Below are positions 7,656 to 14,815 of a stretch of DNA of 26,968 nt, piece by piece. Source of the DNA: Caldisericota bacterium (lineage in GTDB: Bacteria; Caldisericota; Caldisericia; Cryosericales; Cryosericaceae). Both the position numbers and the translations under genes were made by a program. How positions within the stretch are numbered: position 1 is the first letter of the stretch; each line of letters begins with the position of its first letter. The notes beneath the pieces were generated by a model. That model did not search any database, was not told the DNA's origin, and was given only the letters and a program-made list of their open reading frames with translations. The DNA is taken from contig JAPLGI010000182.1 in assembly GCA_026390245.1 (NCBI GenBank), forward strand, positions 1 through 26,968, read 5' to 3'.

Positions 7656-8237
7656 ATGAGAAGCCGACATGAACATCATGGTAGCATACTCGAACCGGCA
7701 ATGGGCGACCGGCTCTCGGGAGAGTTGATCCCAGATGTGCTGGCGGACGGTTTGCGTATCGTCTTCTGTGGTTCGGCATTGGGGGATGTTTCCTGGGAGC
7801 GGCGGGCCTACTATGCCAATCCCGGCAATCGCTTCTGGCAGACGCTTGCAGAGGTCGGGCTGACACCCCGCCGGCTTATGGCCGAGGAGTACCCACGGCT
7901 AGTCGACTGGGGAATTGGACTGACCGACCTTGTCAAAACCGATCACGGACAGGACGTGAGTATCTTCGACGGCCATGTTGACATGGATGAGGCGCGTAGA
8001 TTGCTGACGGCAAAGGTCCTGCGATGGCAGCCGCGCGTCCTGGCATTCACCAGCAAGACCGTGGCCGCTCAGTTCCTGAGAAGGAGAGCCATGCAGGGCA
8101 GGCAACAGGAGTGCGTCGGCCGGACGGCGGTATGGGTTCTTCCGTCGACCTCAGGGTTGGCGCGACGGTTCTTCGACATTGAACCTTGGCGCGAACTGGT
8201 GCGCTTCATCCATGACCCCGTCGTGGGTGCATCTTGA
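7656..8237 (+). CDS. mug: Mismatch-specific uracil/thymine DNA glycosylase (Mug/TDG-like)
   Basis: This is a 193-residue protein of the uracil-DNA glycosylase superfamily (COG3663 type), which removes U or T from G:U/G:T mismatches in base-excision repair. The N-terminal motif block LRIVFCGSALGDVSWERRAY then YYANPGNRFW corresponds to the Mug substrate-binding motif region. VLPSTSGLARRF near the C-terminus is the minor-groove intercalation loop (family form 'LPSTSGAAR'). The usual GINPG motif is replaced by CGSALG, as in the branch of this family that reads 'FCGTAPG'. The start is uncertain: ATG 7656 has no ribosome binding site but sits 7 nt past an extended -10. ATG 7701 is an alternative and would remove only a poorly conserved extension. 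It is divergent from glnA. Confidence 0.85.
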   Translation: MRSRHEHHGSILEPAMGDRLSGELIPDVLADGLRIVFCGSALGDVSWERRAYYANPGNRFWQTLAEVGLTPRRLMAEEYPRLVDWGIGLTDLVKTDHGQDVSIFDGHVDMDEARRLLTAKVLRWQPRVLAFTSKTVAAQFLRRRAMQGRQQECVGRTAVWVLPSTSGLARRFFDIEPWRELVRFIHDPVVGAS

Positions 8238-8301
8238 TTACCTGCTACGCAGCGTACACTTGTGCTGTAAGATTTCAAGTCGTACGCGAACAGGGAGCAC
8301 A

Positions 8302-8355
8302 ATGGGTTCTGAGATGGTGGCGACAGATGTCCAGGTGATGCCGGCGGTGACATGA
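8302..8355 (+). CDS. 17-codon micro-ORF coupled to the next gene
   Basis: ATG 8302 is preceded by GGGAG (8293-8297) at good spacing and encodes MGSEMVATDVQVMPAVT. Its TGA (8353-8355) overlaps the ATG of the next gene (8352) as ATGA. Its ribosome binding site is better than that of the downstream gene, so translation of this leader probably feeds the next start codon. The alternative is that a single-base indel split an originally longer N-terminus; nothing in the sequence decides this. Confidence 0.45.
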   Translation: MGSEMVATDVQVMPAVT

Positions 8356-8831
8356 CGACCGACAAACTCTCGTCGCTGCGTATCACGATTCCTGACCTGA
8401 GAGGCATGTTGCCCGGCGTCGAAACTGCCGTCTCAACAGCGTTCTGGGTACCCGTTGCTGAGTTTGTCCTGCGTCGTTCGGGGACATTCGAGGTCGTGTG
8501 TCAGAGGGAAGACACGGATGCCATCAAGCTGCTCATGCCGGTCGCCGAGACAATCGAACGCAGGCGCGAAGATGGAGCACTGATGTTCTGGGGCACAGTC
8601 ACGCCCGCCGTCACCAAGGCCGTCTCCGGGGGGCACGGTTCCGGCCATGAGTCTCTCTGGTGGTGGCAGATTGCCCTGACACGCGATGGAGATCAGGTGT
8701 TCGTCCTGCAGGACTACGGGGCACGCATGGAGGTGTTCGGGTTGACCGGGGATGAAGCAGCTGAGGTCATCAACCTCCTGCCGTTCTCCGCGCGTGCTGT
8801 CCGCACAATGACTGCCGCAGGGACTCGGTGA
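8352..8831 (+). CDS. Protein of unknown function (159 aa)
   Basis: I do not recognise a family. The product is soluble, with no signal peptide or membrane helix and a mixed alpha/beta look. Distinctive features are an aromatic, His/Gly-rich middle (GGHGSGHESLWWWQIALTRD, about residues 92-111) followed by a beta hairpin (VFVLQDYGARMEVFGLTG) and a C-terminal helix (EAAEVINLLPFSARAVRTM). The ATG at 8352 overlaps the stop of a 17-codon ORF. Its TGA (8829-8831) overlaps the ATG of a 27-codon ORF, which in turn abuts the GH5 gene, so it is probably co-translated with the glycosidase. GGTGA just before the ATG is the only Shine-Dalgarno-like sequence. It may be an accessory protein of the glycosidase, but this rests on position alone. 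Confidence 0.75.
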   Translation: MTTDKLSSLRITIPDLRGMLPGVETAVSTAFWVPVAEFVLRRSGTFEVVCQREDTDAIKLLMPVAETIERRREDGALMFWGTVTPAVTKAVSGGHGSGHESLWWWQIALTRDGDQVFVLQDYGARMEVFGLTGDEAAEVINLLPFSARAVRTMTAAGTR

Positions 8832-8914
8832 TGGCGCGCAGGTTCGATGGGACCGGTGGACTCTTCGTTGCCTCTTCTGGTCTGAGCCGGAACCTGGCTC
8901 TCGTCGAGTGGTGA
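8831..8914 (+). CDS. 27-codon linking micro-ORF
   Basis: ATG 8831 overlaps the preceding stop (TGATG at 8829-8833). The frame runs for 27 codons, starting MARRFDGTGGLFVASSGLSR, and ends at TGA 8912-8914, one base before the ATG of the GH5 gene (TGAcATG). This fills the 84-bp gap exactly. It could carry ribosomes across by reinitiation, or be chance. No family is recognisable in so short a peptide. Confidence 0.4.
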   Translation: MARRFDGTGGLFVASSGLSRNLALVEW

Positions 8915-8915
8915 C

Positions 8916-10805
8916 ATGATCCATCCTGACGAGAGCTGGTTCAAGGACGAAGCGGGGCGCGTACTCCTCCTGCGCGGCGTCAATCTGGGCGGCGACACCA
9001 AGGTGCCGACGGTCCCCGACGGTGCAACGCACTACTCAGAGGGATTCTTTGACCACCGCATGGTCTCGTTCGTGGGCCGGCCTTTTCCCCTGTCGGAGGC
9101 GGTCGAGCACCTGTCGCGTCTGAAGTCCTGGGGACTGACCACGCTGCGGTTCCTGGTGACGTGGGAGGCAATCGAGCATGCGGGGCCGGGGCTCTACGAT
9201 ACCGCCTACCTGGACTATGTGGAGCAAGTCGTCCAGCTGGCAGGGGACATGGGCTTCACCGTGTTCGTCGATCCGCATCAGGACGTCTGGAGCAGGTTTA
9301 CGGGAGGCGACGGAGCCCCTGGATGGACACTCGAGGCGGTTGGCTTCGACATGACACGGTTCGCGGAGACGTGTGCCGCCATCGTGCATCAGACGCACGG
9401 AGATCCATTCTCACATGTCATCTGGCCGACCAACGTGAGTCGGCTGGCGTCCGCGACGATGTTCACACTCTTCTTCGGCGGCAATGACTTCGCCCCGCAC
9501 CTGCTTGTCGAGGGCGAACCAGTCCAGGAGTATCTGCAGCGGCACTACGTCGACGCCGTTCTCCAGGTTGTCGGGCGCCTGAAGGGGAAGCCAGGCGTTC
9601 TGGGCTATGACACGTTCAATGAGCCGTCGCACGGGTACATTGGATGGAAGAACCTCACAGCGTTCGACAGCCTGCTCAAGGTGGACCTTCAGCCGACGCC
9701 CCTCCAGTCGTTTGCGCTGGGTGATGGACTGGAACAGGAAGTCGGTGTGTGGGGTGTTGGTCTGAGAGGGGCACGATTGCAGGGACACCGACTGCTCAAC
9801 ACGGGACAGGTCCGGGCGTGGAAGGAAGGCAGGCCGTGCATCTGGCGCGAGCATGGGGTCTGGAACGTGGACGGCGAGGGCAAGCCCCAACTGCTTGTTC
9901 CGGACTACTTTTCGCGCGTCGACGGTCGAGATGTCGACTTCGAGCGGGACTACCTGGTCCCGTTCATTCAGCGCTATGCAAATGCGGTACGGGCGGCAGA
10001 TCCCGACGCGCTCATCTTTGCCGAGGGCGAGCCACAGGCTCTGCCGCCGAAGGTCGGAGAAGAGTGTTCGGGGTTCGTGTCTGCGCCCCACTGGTACGAT
10101 GTCGTTCAGCTGCTGCTGAAGAGGTCGAGTCCGTGGCTTGGGTATGACGCAGTTCGCAACCGCATCGTCCTCGGGGCAAGGGCGGTGCGCCGCAGCTTCG
10201 CCTGGCAGCTGGCGGCCATCCGCAGCGCAGGAACCGAGCGCCTGCATGGACCGACCGTAATCGGCGAGATCGGCATCACGTTCGACCTTCGCGGGGGACG
10301 GGCATTCGAGACCGGCGACTATCGGGAGCAGGAGGCGCTCATGGACCGCAGCCTCTGTGCTGTCGAAGGCAGTCTCTGCTCGGCCACGATCTGGAACTAT
10401 ACGGCCAGCAACACCAATGAGAGAGGCGATGGCTGGAACGGCGAAGACTTGTCTATCTGGAGTGCTGATCAGGGCCGGGACACAAGAGTCCTGGACCGTG
10501 GAGGGCGGGCCCTGCGAGCCATCGTTCGCCCATTCCCGGTCGCCACGGCCGGCGAACCTCTCCAACTCTCCTACGACATGCGCCACAGGGTCATGCGCTT
10601 CACGTTCCGTCACGACCCGGGCGTCATAGAGCCCACCGAGGTCTTTGTCCCGCCGTCACAGTACCCGCTTGGCTACAAGGTCTGGATGACGGAGGGAACC
10701 TTCCTCAAGGACGACGAGCGCCATGTCCTGAAGTACCGTCACACACTTGGCCAGCCGACGCACACGATCATCATCCGGCCCAGGCAGGGACCGGCGAAAC
10801 CCTAG
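8916..10805 (+). CDS. Glycoside hydrolase family 5, endoglycoceramidase / sterylglucosidase-like (GH5_12 type)
   Basis: This is a 629-residue protein. A GH5 (beta/alpha)8 domain (about 5-500) opens with WFKDEAGRVLLLRGVNLGG, typical of endoglycoceramidase and EGCrP2/Sgl1-like glucosidases. The acid/base is E236 in FNEP (the GYDTFNEPSHGYIGW region) and the nucleophile is E451 in GEIGITFD. Other expected sites are DPHQDVWSR (about 125-133), with a conserved His, and APHWYD. A C-terminal beta-sandwich (about 515-625) matches the Glyco_hydro_5_C position. There is no signal peptide, so it is probably cytosolic, as in the fungal GH5_12 enzymes that cleave glucosylceramide or steryl glucosides. The natural substrate is unknown; glucolipids of the host cell or imported glycosides are candidates. 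Its TAG shares the palindrome CTAG with the stop of the convergent gene. Confidence 0.85.
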   Translation: MIHPDESWFKDEAGRVLLLRGVNLGGDTKVPTVPDGATHYSEGFFDHRMVSFVGRPFPLSEAVEHLSRLKSWGLTTLRFLVTWEAIEHAGPGLYDTAYLDYVEQVVQLAGDMGFTVFVDPHQDVWSRFTGGDGAPGWTLEAVGFDMTRFAETCAAIVHQTHGDPFSHVIWPTNVSRLASATMFTLFFGGNDFAPHLLVEGEPVQEYLQRHYVDAVLQVVGRLKGKPGVLGYDTFNEPSHGYIGWKNLTAFDSLLKVDLQPTPLQSFALGDGLEQEVGVWGVGLRGARLQGHRLLNTGQVRAWKEGRPCIWREHGVWNVDGEGKPQLLVPDYFSRVDGRDVDFERDYLVPFIQRYANAVRAADPDALIFAEGEPQALPPKVGEECSGFVSAPHWYDVVQLLLKRSSPWLGYDAVRNRIVLGARAVRRSFAWQLAAIRSAGTERLHGPTVIGEIGITFDLRGGRAFETGDYREQEALMDRSLCAVEGSLCSATIWNYTASNTNERGDGWNGEDLSIWSADQGRDTRVLDRGGRALRAIVRPFPVATAGEPLQLSYDMRHRVMRFTFRHDPGVIEPTEVFVPPSQYPLGYKVWMTEGTFLKDDERHVLKYRHTLGQPTHTIIIRPRQGPAKP

Positions 10806-11287
10806 CGCAGCGTTACCGTCGCGCCGAATACCTGGGCGAGGAGGTTGGCTGCATCCGCTGCGTTCATCAATGGTTTGAATGTGTAGGAGAACTTCCCCTG
10901 CTGAGTCACAACGACAAGCTGGTGGTCATTCTGCCAGCGATGGCCGTCGTGGTCAGTCTCCCAGCGCCCCTGCGTGACCGTGATCTGCGAGACGCCCGGG
11001 GCGTCGACCCACCAGTTCTCGGGCGTCTCGGTCAGTACCATCTCTGGGTCCATCGTGAGATACCGCTCGTGCATCCTGAACCCGCTTGTGGCGGCGACCG
11101 CCATGCGCTTGAGAAACCCGCTTCCCTTCTCCTTCACCTTGGCGTCGACCGCTTGTTTCTGGATCGCCGGTGTGAGTCTTGCGAAAATGATACGACTGTT
11201 CGTGACCACGATAGTCCACGGGATGATACTAAGCAAGTTCTTGTGCCACTGGACCGGGAGTGCGCCCAGTACATGTTCTCCTTCCAT
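10802..11287 (-). CDS. Protein of unknown function, possible PH-like domain (161 aa)
   Basis: I chose ATG 11287 because AGGAGG lies 6 nt upstream. An in-frame ATG at 11395 would add 36 residues that include a plausible helix (LEKKDELLALL), but its GAGG abuts the ATG, so it is less likely. The product starts MEGEHVLGALPVQWHKNLLS and then has a hydrophobic strand pair (IIPWTIVVTNSRIIFARLT, about 20-38). This 'IVVTNSRIIF' type strand, following an opening like GEHVLG, is characteristic of bacterial PH-like and GRAM-like domains. A basic helix (about 44-66), then strands LTMDPEMVLTETP and QITVTQGRWETDHDGH, complete a mostly beta protein. No membrane helix is certain. The family is not firmly recognised. 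The gene is convergent with the GH5 gene and divergent from the activase gene. Confidence 0.75.
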   Translation of the reverse strand: MEGEHVLGALPVQWHKNLLSIIPWTIVVTNSRIIFARLTPAIQKQAVDAKVKEKGSGFLKRMAVAATSGFRMHERYLTMDPEMVLTETPENWWVDAPGVSQITVTQGRWETDHDGHRWQNDHQLVVVTQQGKFSYTFKPLMNAADAANLLAQVFGATVTLR

Positions 11288-11440
11288 CGGAGCCTCCTGA
11301 GGAACGGGGTGTGAAGCATGAAGGTGCCGAGTCGCGCCACCTGGAAGCAGTGCGAGTAATTCGTCCTTTTTTTCCAGAGGAGACACAGGGATCATCCTCG
11401 GGTGAACATCGTGGTGCCACCATGACCTTGCAGCATGTTG

Positions 11441-11449
11441 TGCTAGAAT
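11441..11449 (+). promoter_or_regulatory. Possible extended -10 promoter of the glycyl radical operon
   Basis: TGCTAGAAT is an extended -10 of the same form as the TGCTATACT elements elsewhere in the window. The predicted start is near 11456, which is also the ATG of a 14-codon ORF. No convincing -35 box was found. Confidence 0.4.
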
Positions 11450-11455
11450 GGCTTC

Positions 11456-11500
11456 ATGGAACAACGACTGATGACAGCACGCATGAACAGGCCGTATTGA
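11456..11500 (+). CDS. 14-codon leader ORF before the activase gene
   Basis: ATG 11456 opens MEQRLMTARMNRPY and stops at TGA 11498-11500, 8 nt before the activase ATG (11509). The start coincides with the predicted transcription start, so it could be a leaderless upstream ORF that positions ribosomes for the activase, which lacks a clear Shine-Dalgarno sequence. It may be fortuitous. Confidence 0.3.
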   Translation: MEQRLMTARMNRPY

Positions 11501-11508
11501 GTACGCGC

Positions 11509-12405
11509 ATGACCGGAACGGTGTTCAATGTCATGCACTACGCTTTACATGACGGGCCGGGGATCCGCACGGTCGTGTTCCTCAAGGGCTGTCCGCTAGC
11601 TTGCCAATGGTGCCACAACCCCGAGAGCCAGAACGTGGGCCCTGAACTCATGATCACGGCTGAACGGTGCACCGGGTGTGGGGACTGTGTGACGGCATGC
11701 CCCATTGGCGCGGCAGTCCTGGTCGATGGCATCCCAGGGACCACGGACGCTTGCACCACATGTGGACAGTGTGTCGACGCCTGTCTCGCCGGCGCCAGGA
11801 CGATCGCGGGCAGGACCATGACGGTGGCAGAGGTGATGAGCGAGCTTGTTCGGGACCATGTCTTCTTCGAGGAGTCGGGCGGTGGTGTCACGTTCTCCGG
11901 TGGCGAGCCCCTTATGCAGGCGGCATTCCTGAAGAGCCTGCTCGAGGCTTGTCAGGACGAAGGCATATCTACTGCCGTCGAGACGAGCGGGATGACTGAC
12001 CAGAGGGAACTGCTGGCGATGATGGACAAGGTCGACCTGTTTCTATACGACGTCAAGTTGACGGATACCGCGCGGCACGGAGAAGAGACGGGCGTGGGAA
12101 ACGAGAGAATCCTCGCCAACCTCGCAGCACTGGCGGCAGTCCATGCCCATGTCATCGTACGATTCCCCGTAATTCCCGGCGTCAACGACGGCAGTGAGAA
12201 CGTCGGCCTGATGGTTGCGATGATGCGTCGACTCGGACTGCGCGAGATCGACCTGCTGCCCTACCACCGCATCGGGACCGACAAATATCGGAGGCTTGGA
12301 AGGCCATACCAGCTGGCCGAACTCCAGCCTCCTGTGGCAGAAGATCTGGAGAACATCCGGCGCATGTTTGCAGACGCCGGCATCGAAGCGTCGGTGGGAG
12401 GCTAG
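11509..12405 (+). CDS. Glycyl radical enzyme activating enzyme (radical SAM; activase of HypD)
   Basis: This is a 298-residue protein. The radical SAM motif CPLACQWC (CX3CX2C, about residues 27-34) follows HDGPGIRTVVFLKG, the signature of PFL-activating-enzyme relatives. Two added 4Fe-4S clusters are indicated by CTGCGDCVTACP (about 53-64) and CTTCGQCVDACL (about 82-93), as in activases of the glycerol dehydratase, CutD and HypE group. The motifs VTFSGGEPLMQ (SAM binding) and LFLYDVKLTD are present. The enzyme uses reduced ferredoxin/flavodoxin and SAM to place a radical on the glycine of its partner. The partner gene starts one base after the stop (TAGcATG), so the two are co-translated. The start is less certain, since only GAG lies upstream. 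It is the HypE-type activase in the hydroxyproline nomenclature, unrelated to hydrogenase HypE. Confidence 0.9.
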   Translation: MTGTVFNVMHYALHDGPGIRTVVFLKGCPLACQWCHNPESQNVGPELMITAERCTGCGDCVTACPIGAAVLVDGIPGTTDACTTCGQCVDACLAGARTIAGRTMTVAEVMSELVRDHVFFEESGGGVTFSGGEPLMQAAFLKSLLEACQDEGISTAVETSGMTDQRELLAMMDKVDLFLYDVKLTDTARHGEETGVGNERILANLAALAAVHAHVIVRFPVIPGVNDGSENVGLMVAMMRRLGLREIDLLPYHRIGTDKYRRLGRPYQLAELQPPVAEDLENIRRMFADAGIEASVGG

Positions 12406-12406
12406 C

Positions 12407-14764
12407 ATGAACGAGCGTGTTGCGCGTCTGCGTCGGGAGAGTCTTGTTGCAGTACCCCGGCTGTCGCTGGAGCGGGGGCATCTGGTGACGGAGTTCGACC
12501 GGCAGGCGCGGGGATTGTCGGTGCCTGTCTACCGCGCACGTCTCCTGCAGTACATTCTTGAACACAAGAGGCTGTTCATCGGGTCTGGCGAGCTGATCGT
12601 GGGCGAACGTGGTCCCGCTCCCAAAGTCGTGCCATCCTTCCCTGAGCTGTGCTGTCATAGTATGCAGGACCTTGCTGTCCTCGATACGCGGGAGAAGGTC
12701 TCCTACAAGGTCGACGACGAGAGCCGCCGCATCCAGCAGGAAGAGGTCATCCCCGCGTGGAAGGGGCGGTCCATGCGTGACCGCATGTTCGCCCTCATGG
12801 AACCTGCGTGGAAGGATGCCTACGAAGCCGGCGTGTTTACCGAGTTCATGGAGCAGCGCGCGCCAGGTCATACGGTGCTAGGCGACGTCATCTATCACAA
12901 AGGTCTGCTGGAGCTGAAGGAAGAGGTCGAAGAAGCCATTGCAGGCCTCGACTTCCTGAACGACCCGCAGGCAACCGCGCGCCGCGAGGAGCTGCGTGCT
13001 ATGGCGATCGCCGCTGACGCGATGATTGGCTATGCACGGCGCAATGCAGACCTGGCTCGGTCGATGGCCGGCGCGGAGACGGACCCCGTGCGCAGAGCGG
13101 AACTTCTGCATATTGCCGAGGTCTGCTCCTGGGTACCGGCGCATGCTCCGCGCACATTCCACGAGGCCCTGCAGGCGTACTGGTTCGTGCACCTGGGCGT
13201 CGTGACCGAGCTCAACACCTGGGATTCGTTCTGTCCCGGGCGCCTCGACCAGCACCTGGAGCCGTTCTACACGAAAGGGCTTGCCGATGGCACGCTGACC
13301 CGCGAGTCAGCCATGGAACTCCTGGAGTGCTTCTGGATCAAGTTCAACAACCAGCCGGCGCCACCCAAAGTGGGCGTGACAGCGGCTGAAAGTGGCACCT
13401 ATACCGACTTTGCCAATATCAACGTTGGGGGCCTGCGTCCAGATGGCTCGGACGGTGTCAACGAGGTCAGCTACCTGCTGCTGGACGTCATTGACGACAT
13501 GCACCTGCTGCAGCCGTCCTCCAACATCCAGCTCAGCCGCAAGAGCCCGGACCGCTTCCTCAAGCGTGCCGCCGCGATCATCCGCGAAGGCTGGGGCCAG
13601 CCCTCTGTCTTCAATGCCGACATGGTCGTGGAGGAGCTGCTTCGCCAAGGAAAATCGGTGGTCGACGCCCGCATGGGCGGTACGTCCGGCTGCGTCGAAA
13701 CTGGCGCGTTCGGGCGCGAGGCGTACATCCTCACGGGCTATCTCAACTTGCCTAAGATCCTCGAAGTGACCCTGCATGACGGCCTGGACCCGCGGACAGG
13801 TAAAGTCATCGGTCTGCACACGGGGGATCCGCGGTCATTTGCCAGCTATGGCGAGTTGTTTGAAGCATTCGGGGTGCAGCTGCATCACTTCGTGGACATC
13901 AAGGTGCGTGGCAACAACGTCATCGAGCGGCTGTATGCCGACCAGATGCCGGCGCCGTTCCTGTCGCTCTTCGTGGAGGACTGCATTGCACGGGGACGCG
14001 ACTACAACGACGGTGGCCCTCGGTACAACTCGACCTACATCCAGATCACGGCGCCCGCGAGCTGCACTGACAGTTTATCGGCGCTCAAGGCGCATGTCTT
14101 CGACCAGAAGGACTTGCCGATGGGCGAGGTCCTGGCAGCCGTCGACGCCGACTTTGTGGATCATGAGAAGACGCGCTTGCTGCTCTGGAACCGATCGCCC
14201 AAGTATGGGAACAATGACGCTGCCGCTGACGACATCCTGGCGCAGCTGTTTGACGTCGTGTTTGATGCGATCGACGGTCGTCCCAACACCAAGGGCGGGA
14301 CATATCATGTGAACTATCTGTCGACTACGGTTCATGTCTACTTTGGGTCGGTGACAGGTGCCATGCCGGACGGTCGCCGGGCGTGGCAGCCACTCTCGGA
14401 CGGCATATCGCCGGTCCAGGGAGCTGACCGGAAGGGCCCGACCGCCGTCATCCAGTCGGCGGCTCGCACGGACCATGTGCGCACCGGCGGCACCCTCCTC
14501 AACCAGAAGTTTTCGCCGTCACTGGTGGAAGGCGAGGTGGGACTGAACGCGCTGGCGCATCTGATCCGCTCGTATTTCACTCTCGGAGGCCACCACATCC
14601 AGTTTAACGTCGTCACGGCCGCGACGCTGCGTGCGGCGCAGGCCGAGCCGGACAAGTACCGCGACCTCATCGTGCGAGTAGCCGGCTACAGCGACTACTT
14701 CTGTGACCTGACATCCGGTCTGCAGGAGGAAATCATTACGCGGACCGAACAGCAGTCGTTCTGA
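12407..14764 (+). CDS. hypD: Glycyl radical dehydratase, probable trans-4-hydroxy-L-proline dehydratase
   Basis: This is a 785-residue protein; GGGAGG precedes ATG 12407. It has PFL-like and glycine-radical domains. The thiyl cysteine is C429 in GTSGCVETGAFG and the radical glycine is G760 in RVAGYSDYF. From memory, the Clostridioides difficile HypD active site uses H160, D278, D339, F340, C434, E436 and G765. Here every one is found at a constant offset of minus 5: H155, D273, D334, F335, C429, E431 and G760. The sequence GCVETG differs from the GCVEP of CutC, glycerol and propanediol dehydratases. HypD removes water from trans-4-hydroxyproline to give pyrroline-5-carboxylate, which a reductase (ProC, not in the window) turns into proline. 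It is oxygen-sensitive and cytosolic. A different small substrate cannot be excluded. Confidence 0.85.
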   Translation: MNERVARLRRESLVAVPRLSLERGHLVTEFDRQARGLSVPVYRARLLQYILEHKRLFIGSGELIVGERGPAPKVVPSFPELCCHSMQDLAVLDTREKVSYKVDDESRRIQQEEVIPAWKGRSMRDRMFALMEPAWKDAYEAGVFTEFMEQRAPGHTVLGDVIYHKGLLELKEEVEEAIAGLDFLNDPQATARREELRAMAIAADAMIGYARRNADLARSMAGAETDPVRRAELLHIAEVCSWVPAHAPRTFHEALQAYWFVHLGVVTELNTWDSFCPGRLDQHLEPFYTKGLADGTLTRESAMELLECFWIKFNNQPAPPKVGVTAAESGTYTDFANINVGGLRPDGSDGVNEVSYLLLDVIDDMHLLQPSSNIQLSRKSPDRFLKRAAAIIREGWGQPSVFNADMVVEELLRQGKSVVDARMGGTSGCVETGAFGREAYILTGYLNLPKILEVTLHDGLDPRTGKVIGLHTGDPRSFASYGELFEAFGVQLHHFVDIKVRGNNVIERLYADQMPAPFLSLFVEDCIARGRDYNDGGPRYNSTYIQITAPASCTDSLSALKAHVFDQKDLPMGEVLAAVDADFVDHEKTRLLLWNRSPKYGNNDAAADDILAQLFDVVFDAIDGRPNTKGGTYHVNYLSTTVHVYFGSVTGAMPDGRRAWQPLSDGISPVQGADRKGPTAVIQSAARTDHVRTGGTLLNQKFSPSLVEGEVGLNALAHLIRSYFTLGGHHIQFNVVTAATLRAAQAEPDKYRDLIVRVAGYSDYFCDLTSGLQEEIITRTEQQSF

Positions 14765-14815
14765 TTGGTCGCATGACTGTGACAGGAAGTGATATGAGCT
14801 ATAGGAGGCAAAGAC

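Noticed and set aside
8302..8360. Frameshifted longer N-terminus of the 159-aa unknown protein
   Set aside because: Possible, but the stop-start overlap ATGA and good ribosome binding site make a separate coupled micro-ORF at least as likely, so I annotated it as such and flagged the alternative.
9411..10613. 400-codon leftward frame antisense to the GH5 gene
   Set aside because: Codon-bias shadow of a recognisable glycosidase; no ribosome binding site and no domain.
12407..14764. Pyruvate formate-lyase, choline TMA-lyase or glycerol dehydratase as the glycyl radical enzyme
   Set aside because: It has a single Cys before Val-Glu (GCVETG), not the Cys-Cys pair of PFL nor GCVEP of CutC and the diol dehydratases.
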